From assembly GCA_963680875.1 (NCBI GenBank), contig OY804578.1, positions 96,997,689-97,061,688 on the forward strand: DNA of 64,000 nucleotides, in the 5' to 3' direction. The stretch's first letter is position 1. Each line of letters begins with the position of its first letter. Below are positions 53,101-62,100 of the stretch, in pieces. Origin of the DNA: Bathymodiolus brooksi. Its lineage: Eukaryota > Mollusca > Bivalvia > Mytilida > Modiolidae. The notes beneath the pieces are model-generated. The model made no database searches and was not told the DNA's origin. It worked only from the letters and a program-made list of their open reading frames with translations. Both the position numbers and the translations under genes were made by a program.

Positions 53101-56100
53101 GTACAGTCTGTATGAAACTAAAGAGAATATTATGAAGTTTTCAATAGAATAATAAAATGCTTGATCATAATAGTCGTCAGTGAAAGTAATGGGATAATTG
53201 GAGGCAATGCTTGAGGCAACACTACTTGTTAAGGACTACAAATTGGAAACACAACGCAGAATCCAGAATGTACAATCCAGAGATATAGAACGAAGACAAA
53301 CACACCGAAGTACACAACACAGAATCCAGAATGTACAATCCAGAGATATAGAACGAAGACAAACACACCAAAGTACACAACACTGAAAACTAAACATATG
53401 ACCAATATGTACTACATAAAAATAAATAAGTAGTTAACCAAAGTACTCACGAACATCCATGACATTTTATAATATAAGATGGATGTTGCATGGAAATTTT
53501 ATGGATAACTGTACATGAAAGAATGTTACACAGCTTAATATACATAAGAATAGATCACATTATCTAAGCTAATAAGCATGTTCCTGTCAATATCAACCCA
53601 TGCTTGATTTGTATTGATTATAATTGCATTTTTGTGAGAGAAAATTTTTTTCAGGCCATCATTATACACAGCAATTAGCATGTTTCTTTTTGTTGTAAGC
53701 CTGGCCAGGGAGGTAACCCTTTCATATCGGAGTTCGGTAATTTTGTTATTACCTTTATATCTTGTTAACAGTTCTTCATAAACATAAGATTTTATTTTAG
53801 ACATTCCGTGTGTTTATGAGATCTCAAATTATTACCTATATTTGCCGACTGATCTTTGTTGTTTTATTATATTTTGTTTCACTGTATGTATCATGTGGTA
53901 TTTTATTTCACTAATTCAGACTGGTGGCCTGTTTCTGTTTCGTCCATTTACCTTCATGCTTTAGTACTGAAGTACAAAGGGTAGCAAAAATAATTATATC
54001 TTACCTATTAATTCATAAATATACATATGTATTCCATTATTAATTTATTTGGTGTTTTATTGTATTCCTTTTGAAAGACAATCATTCAATATTGCGATAT
54101 ATGTTTCATTATTGTATTATTTACTTACCGTATATAGTGCTGGTATTGGACGTACGGGCACCTTCATAGCACTTGATGCCTTGTACGAACATGGTCAGGA
54201 AACAGGATATGTAGATATTATGGAGTATGTTCAAAGGATGAGAAAAGATCGAATGAATATGATTCAAACGAAAGTAAGTTTCATTATAAAATGTACCGCT
54301 CCGATTTTAAAACTTGCACATGCATTTGAAACTATATCTTATGTTATTTCTGTAGTGTACTGTATGCATTGTTGTTACCTCATCGATAGAACGCATGATC
54401 TCACCATGATATAGCTTTACCTTTAGAAAACAACCACAACTGTTCTGATGATGCGATCTGTTTCTTCTATCAATTTGGACAAAATGCAGACATGTAAATT
54501 GATACAATGCAATACTGAAGTGTAAGGTGCATCATGTGACCTTAAAACTAGTCATTTCACATATAAAGGAAGATTTGGACCCATAAAACTAGTTTAACCG
54601 CACCACTTTACATTGAAGTGCCATATCTAGGCAATGATAGTCAGCTGTTAGGTATATATTTTTGGGGTGTCGATTGTGCCTATTGTAGGATTTTATGACT
54701 GTTCTGATGGTGTGGTATTTTTTTTATATTTTATTATCTGCTGAGAGAAAGAAATTATCATCATATAATGATTGGCTAAGTTGTGTTTTTCTCTTTAAAT
54801 GTGGTATCATATTATTATCATTCTCAATTACATATCCTTGTTTCCGTATTAATAATATACTCTTTGAATAGTCTAAATAAGCAAAATACATTGTTTATTT
54901 GCAGGACCAATATATAACTGTTTATGAAGCATTATTAGAAGCATTAACTGTGTCAGATACAGCTATTGACAAGGAACAATTCTGTGAACATTTAGAAAAT
55001 CAGCAAAATAAACCTATAGCAAAAAACCAGACCTTGCTATGGCTAGAATTTCAGGTACAATATATTACGTCTCTTATAATAAATGTTTTTGTTATTGTTG
55101 CAATACCAGTCTACTGCTATATTTGGGCTAATGTGTAAGGATCATATTGACATTCGCTGTTGACCTTGAATTACTTACAAGTGCATTATATAATATCAGT
55201 GGCTTTATTTGTACATCTATTAGACTAAAATATTATAGTGTACATTCTAGATACATATTACTGTAATTTCTTAAATGTTTACAACGTTTTTATTGATGCG
55301 AATGTACGAAGAACACAAAAAAATGAATTTTAAATTAAAGAAAGTATTTAGATGTACTATTTCCTTGTGGGGATATGTCTTATTGCATCAATCAAGCTTA
55401 CTTGTTTAAGTTTTCCTTTTGTGTTTGTTTGTTTGGTTTTTTTTCCCTGTTTTTGTTTTTTTGTTTTTGTGTGTGTGGAAATATGAAAATTGAATAATGT
55501 TGTTTCAGTTTTACACAGTACTGAATTCAATTAATCGTGCTTGTACTTTTGTAAGATCTATTCAGTGGATCAATTTATCTAATAATATATGTTGCTTTTA
55601 TTTGCAGAAAGTACAAGACATGAAGCCAACGTATCCAAATCAATTCTTTCGGGCAGCAAAGTCGAGGGCAAACATCGACAAAAATGCTTTCCAGAATATT
55701 TTACCCCGTACGTCCTGTTTATTGTTATATATAATTCACTCATTAATGTGGTGGTGATCAGTGGTAATTAGGCTACCATTGGTCTAGTGGGATTAATTCC
55801 TCAGCAATATTGCTTTTCTTGTTATTTTTCATATCATTTTAAGCAAGTGTTTTTTGAACATTTAATATCTCAGTTTGGTTGGTCTTTGTAAGAAAATGAA
55901 ATAAAAACAAAACAATTGAAAATCTTTCTTTGTGAAATATTATGATATAAATGTGCATATAAACAAATAAGTTTATAACTTTAATATTAAATTAAGTTGT
56001 TAGTGTCAAAAGATCATTTTTATTTATTCTATTTCTTAATATCTATTATTGTTCAGTTAGATTAATACGAAATAAATACCAGTGTTACTTATATTGGAAT

Positions 56101-59100
56101 TTTTTTGCAGTATTATGAAACATAAGATTCAAATGCTTTATGAAAGAATAAACTGATGACACAGCAAATCGCTATAACATTATTTTCTTATTTTACATCA
56201 ATGAATTAGTGTTTTTCGAGACCCCTGTGGTTAAAGATAGAACCTAGCTTCTCCTGGTGAATCTGTTTGTTCTTAAGAAACATGTATGGATGTTGTTTGC
56301 CATACCGTAATTTTGAAAACCACTATAACAGCTCAGAATGAACAGTATTTCATTAGGAGTGGTGACTGTTGGCTCATCAAATAACTAGTGATGACCTTTA
56401 GACATTAAACGATTTATATCGTCAATATCGTACGAAACATAACGAATCACGTTAAGTATATTTGGTTGTCATTGACATCCTTGCATTTATGAATTAGCTT
56501 AATTTCATTGTTATGTGATAGAGATTTCAACAAATGCAATGAATACTCCATAAAATTGATTCTTTTTGTGTTTTTTTATATCACTGTTTGAAGATGTATC
56601 TCTTGTAAGAAGAGTTTGAAGAAGGACATAGCACAATGACCAAAAGGAAAAAGGACAAACAATGATCTACCAAACACTCCAAAGAAAACTAAAGATCAAG
56701 TAACACGAACTCCACTAAAAACCGTGGGTGAACTCAGTTTCTCCAAATGCAACAAGTTAATTTATTACAATGATGTAAGGCTTGATCTTTAGTTGTAACA
56801 TAATCATTCTAGTCGAGGCTAAGCAAAAACAAATATCTAATATGCTTGTGTGTTGTGTTCAAATAACATCATAATGATGATTAAACAGACGTAGGTAACA
56901 TACAGTATATCTTGTGTCTATTGATATGATCATTCCTTATCTCAATATAAAACAAACTTGAGGTTTGTGATCAAGGTTGTTCTTGTGGTTATGTTTGTCT
57001 TCCTATTAATTTTATCTGTTTATTTTCAATCGTTAATGATTCATTTAAATGATAATATTATGCTGTTTATTCGTAGATGATAGTTACAGACCATTCTTGA
57101 TGTCGTATGAAAGATCAAGAAATGACTACATCAATGCTGTTATTATTCCTGTAAGTTTTAAGTAAAATAGCAAATACAGCGGTAAATGCTAAATTGTTTA
57201 AAATATTATTTAGATATGATAGAACATAACAATTTGGCCAAAGAAACTTGCATTTAACATAATCTTTGTTTTCTTAATATGTAATTTTCAAGGCAGAGTA
57301 ATAAAAATCCCCAAACTAATCAGTGATTATTTTTACTTGGCTGTTAATTATTGTGCCTTTTTGTTTTTGTATCAAAATATAAATTGTACTTTTAACTGTC
57401 AGGAATGTGTTGGGAAGAGAAACATACTGACTACCCAGTACCCACTACAAGACACAATAGTTGACTTCTGGACAATGGTGTATGATACTGACTCTACTGT
57501 TGTTGTTGTGTTAGAATTACTAAATGAGGTTTGTACAGCCCATTGTTGGTCTTTTATATCGAACCAAATCATCGTTTTGAGAAAACACTTAAGACAATAA
57601 CAAAATAGGCAAAAATGATAAACGTTAGAGAAAACCAAATGGCAAATTAAGAATGGATAATCCAGAGATACTAGCAACATTGGGTACACAAGACACAGGA
57701 CAAAGCCATACCCCTTTGTAAAAGAAGAGAGAAACAAAAGTTGATTTTACTCTAAAATAATAAATGGTTTAACTCCGGACTATATATATGACATGATCCA
57801 ACCATACACAGAAAATATTCACGATTATAATCTACAACAAATATCGGGGACAATTTTAGACTACCCTTTTGTAATACTGTCTCATATAGCAAAAGTTTCA
57901 TCCCTTGTACGTTACGATTCTGGAATGGTCTGCCTGCCTCAACAAAGTCCAGTCCTTCTCTTAATATATTTAAGACAAGACTGAACTCTGGTACAAAAGC
58001 CTCGCCTAAATATTTTCATATAGGTGACAGAAAAGAAAATATCATACACTGTCAGATGAGGAATGATGCTAGCAATCTAAATCTACATTTGCAGCAACAT
58101 CACTTATCTGACAGACCATCTTGCCCACATTGCCATGATCCCTGTGAAAGCCCCTCCCATTATTTTATGCACTGCCCTTTATATAATATTCATAGGCAAC
58201 AACTTGTTGATTCCTTTAATGAACTTGACATAGAATTTACTATTCAAACAATTCTTTATGGAAGTGAAACCTCTGATTATAATCAGAATGTAAAACTTCT
58301 TCGTGCAGTACATTCCTTTATTAAGCGGAGCAAACGATTAGATAATAATATAGTAATATAATTATTTTTTTTAAACATTTTAAACCATAACAGTATTCTC
58401 ACATATGATGGACCATGATTGCAAATATCGGTACTATACCTCTCACATGACTAAATTAAATTAACTTATTGATATTCTATTTATAATTTATTTTGTTTTA
58501 TAAATATATACATGTATATATAATGTCATAAATCTCATATTTACACTATGATTACCTACTGCATGCTAATAAAAAAATTCTGAAATGAATTAAGTATTTA
58601 AATTAAATTGAGAGGTAATAAATCTAGCAACATCGTACACTGGTAACACTTTTAGATAGCAACTAAGTGTATTAAAAAAAATTAGTAGATCTCATATCAG
58701 CTAAATTGTCGATAAAATCTAATCAATGTTAATTACTTAATCAATAACTGAATATATGAGATTTCTGACTGCTATTGTATACTCGAGTTATTTCCCTTTG
58801 AGTATGAAATTCTATATTGTGTATTGTAAATATTAACTGCATGCATTGTTGATTGTTGCTGTTGCCTTGTGTATGGAGAGGATTTATATAGGCTATTGCC
58901 TGCTATCCAATCCATTTAATTTATTTATGAATAAAATATGTTTAAAAATGAAAATGAAATGGATTATAGGTGTCTTGAAGCATGCATATGTACAGAAGGT
59001 CATATGAGAAGGAGTTGCATATGTTGCTTATGCCCCATTAATGATATATTACACTGGTAAGGTGACTCAAATAAAGAAGTAGTATAGTATAATGACACAA

Positions 59101-62100
59101 AGAACAGGTGCCAAGTATTTAACAATGTTCCATGATTGTAATGGATTGAAAATTTGCAGTAATTAAAAATAGACTTGGAACGATACTGCTCAGTAATATA
59201 CTAGTATTATAATTCCATAGGGTTGTGACCACTTCAATTTGTAAATTAAGTTTTATTCTCAGTATGTTGTATTTGTCTTGACTTGAAATAATCTTAATTT
59301 ACATGTCAAAAATAAATTACATTATTTCAGAATGTCCCACTCTGGCCAAATCATGGTGATGTATTTCACTACGACAAATTTAACATAAGTCACAGTTCAG
59401 AAACTTCGTCATTGCCATTGGAGATAACATTGAATCACAAGGTATGTTTAAATATTAATTGCTTACAATTTATTTATATCTGGTATTTAATATTAGGTTT
59501 ATATTCCAACAGAACGTCCATTTAATTTTATGATAAAATTCCCAAAACACATTAGATATGGAACTGCTTTAATGTTCCTACTTTTTATGGTATGCTTTAT
59601 ATTTAATTTAGGACTATTATGTATTTAATGTATCATGCTAACAAATCAACCTCGTAATACGAACAACTGATTCTCACATTTCATTTGGTGTAGCTTGACC
59701 AAATTAGAGACATAAAGTGTCAGTTACCTTCCCTTTTTAATGAAAGATGATGGTTTGTACTACTACCACCATATTCATTATGAGAACAATAAATCAGATA
59801 AAAGGGCGATCTACGAATGACATTTCTTATTGCCTCAATCAATTGGGAAGTAGTTTGCAAATGTTTTACATGCAAGAAGTTATTGCTAAGTATGTATTGC
59901 TGCATGTTGTATTTTTTACGAAAAATAATAGTAAAATACTTCAAACTTAATGCACCCATTTTCGGACAAGCTGATTATTGCATTCTTTCTGCATACAGTG
60001 GAGAACTTTATTCTACAACTGAGAAATGGGCCTTATATCTGACTCCTTATTATTTATTCTATGATCCAAGGTGTGACGAATGTAAATTAATGTGTTGTCC
60101 TGTTGTTTTGATCTAAATATGTTGTGTTCATTTAATATGAGCAATGACCTAAAGAAAAAAGACTAAAGGACTAAGAATGATATAAAAAACAGGTCACAAA
60201 AACCATGTACTTTTCTTGCTTGCAGAAACAATCAGTATTTAATGGCGGAATATATCTTTAAACGGGACACTATACAATTGGTATTCAAATGTCTGTTTAA
60301 AAGGTAACCAGATACTGTAAAGAATTATCTATCTTGAGTAAAAATAATGTAAAATGTTGTCTTCTCCTTAATATGTTACTTATGTGATATAGGAGACAAA
60401 TAAGAATAAAGCCATATGTGTAGTATCTATGACTGAATGGAATACAGATAATGTACCGTCGTCTGGGACATGTATGTTAGATCTTCTGAACAATGTTTCG
60501 TCCTGGCGAGATGATCATCCTGGTTCAGTTACGGTCGTTTGTCAGTAAGTCTGGTTATTTAAATAAATAAAATAATGTAAATATCGCATGTACCTTTTAT
60601 AACATAAGACAAGTTTGAAGATACCAGACTCCGTAAATCGAAGTACAGACAAGACAATGGCCAAAAGAAAAACAAAAGGACAAACAGTAAATTACAAAAC
60701 ACTACATAGAAAACTATTGTTCGAAGAACAGGAATCTCTCTTTACGAAAAATAAAATGAAAGAAACAGCTACTAAAATAAATTTCAGGAGATTGATTTTA
60801 TTATGACAATTCCACGGAGTATATTTTCTTTCATACTTTTTTTTTGCTTGCATTGGATAAGTGAGAATCAAGATCTTAATAATGTGTTTTGTTGTTCCAC
60901 AGCATCATGAATGTGTACACTTATCAAATACGTAATTTTACCAATAATTTATCCCACATTTTCCAATATATTTCACTATAAGTCAAGGATGAATGTTTCC
61001 ACAAAAAAAATATAATGGTTTTATATTTGTTCTTCGTCATTTTAAGATAAAATACATGAAAGTAGATAACAGAAAAATGGGGTGTGTCTTCATTTAAACA
61101 ATTTTGTTGTAATCTTCTCTTTGTCTATTATTAACATATTGAAAACTAGTCACAATATGTTTTATCGTCTTTGTCTGTGTACATACTAAGTAGTTTGTAA
61201 ATTACAAAATGAAAAAAACGAAAACTAAATAGTTTCAAAGTAAAAAGGAATATATGACTACAGATTACAATAGAGACAACATAGTCCTAAAACTGATTAT
61301 TAAACTATGCACAGTGTATCACAAAGTATGTCTTTTAGATTTGTGAAGCACTTTGTATCATATTATTTCTTTCTTTAAGAAATATTTCAAAAGTTTTGGA
61401 CGGACTTGCATTGGAATTTATGCTTATGTATATTTCATAAGAGAATCATTTCAGTTCTAAAAATGATCTACATTGTTTGTTTAAACTAAAGTCTTATGGG
61501 AATGAATGATCAATTTATGGTCAGATATATGTTTTTTAAGGGATGGATGTAAGAGAAGCGGTGTCTTTGTTGCCCTCAGTCTGGTTTTAGAGAAGATAGA
61601 AATAGACGACGAAGTAGACATATTCCAGGTGGTGAGAACAATACAAATACGAAGACCGGAATTCTTTCCTAATTTTGTAAGTTTGTCAATTTCAACATAC
61701 TTGCATAATTGATTATATTTTTAATATTTTTTGTTTTTATTATCATTTTATATTGTCATTGTTTAATTTTGTCTTGTTGTACTTGTCCTTGCAATTCGCA
61801 TTTATCTTCATGTATGTACAAGGGAAGAACAGAATTACAAAAAAAAAGAACAAAACAAAAAAAAAGATTATCAGCTAAGAAAAATCTAACTCTTAACACT
61901 GGTGGACATAATGTTCAGACATTTAGAAATGATCATATATACAATACATTTAATTGAAAATTCTACTGTGAACAATGTACAACTATTAATCAGATGTGTT
62001 TTACAATGCCAAATTGGGTATATATTATAATATAGAAGTATTCTGCCTTTCGATTGTTTCTGCTAAAATATACGTTTATAACTAAAACACTAATCGTCCT

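Noticed and set aside
53198..53386. Possible small repeat protein with 21-residue repeats
   Set aside because: The open frame is explained by a 63-bp DNA duplication in an intron; no start context, splice sites or recognised homology.
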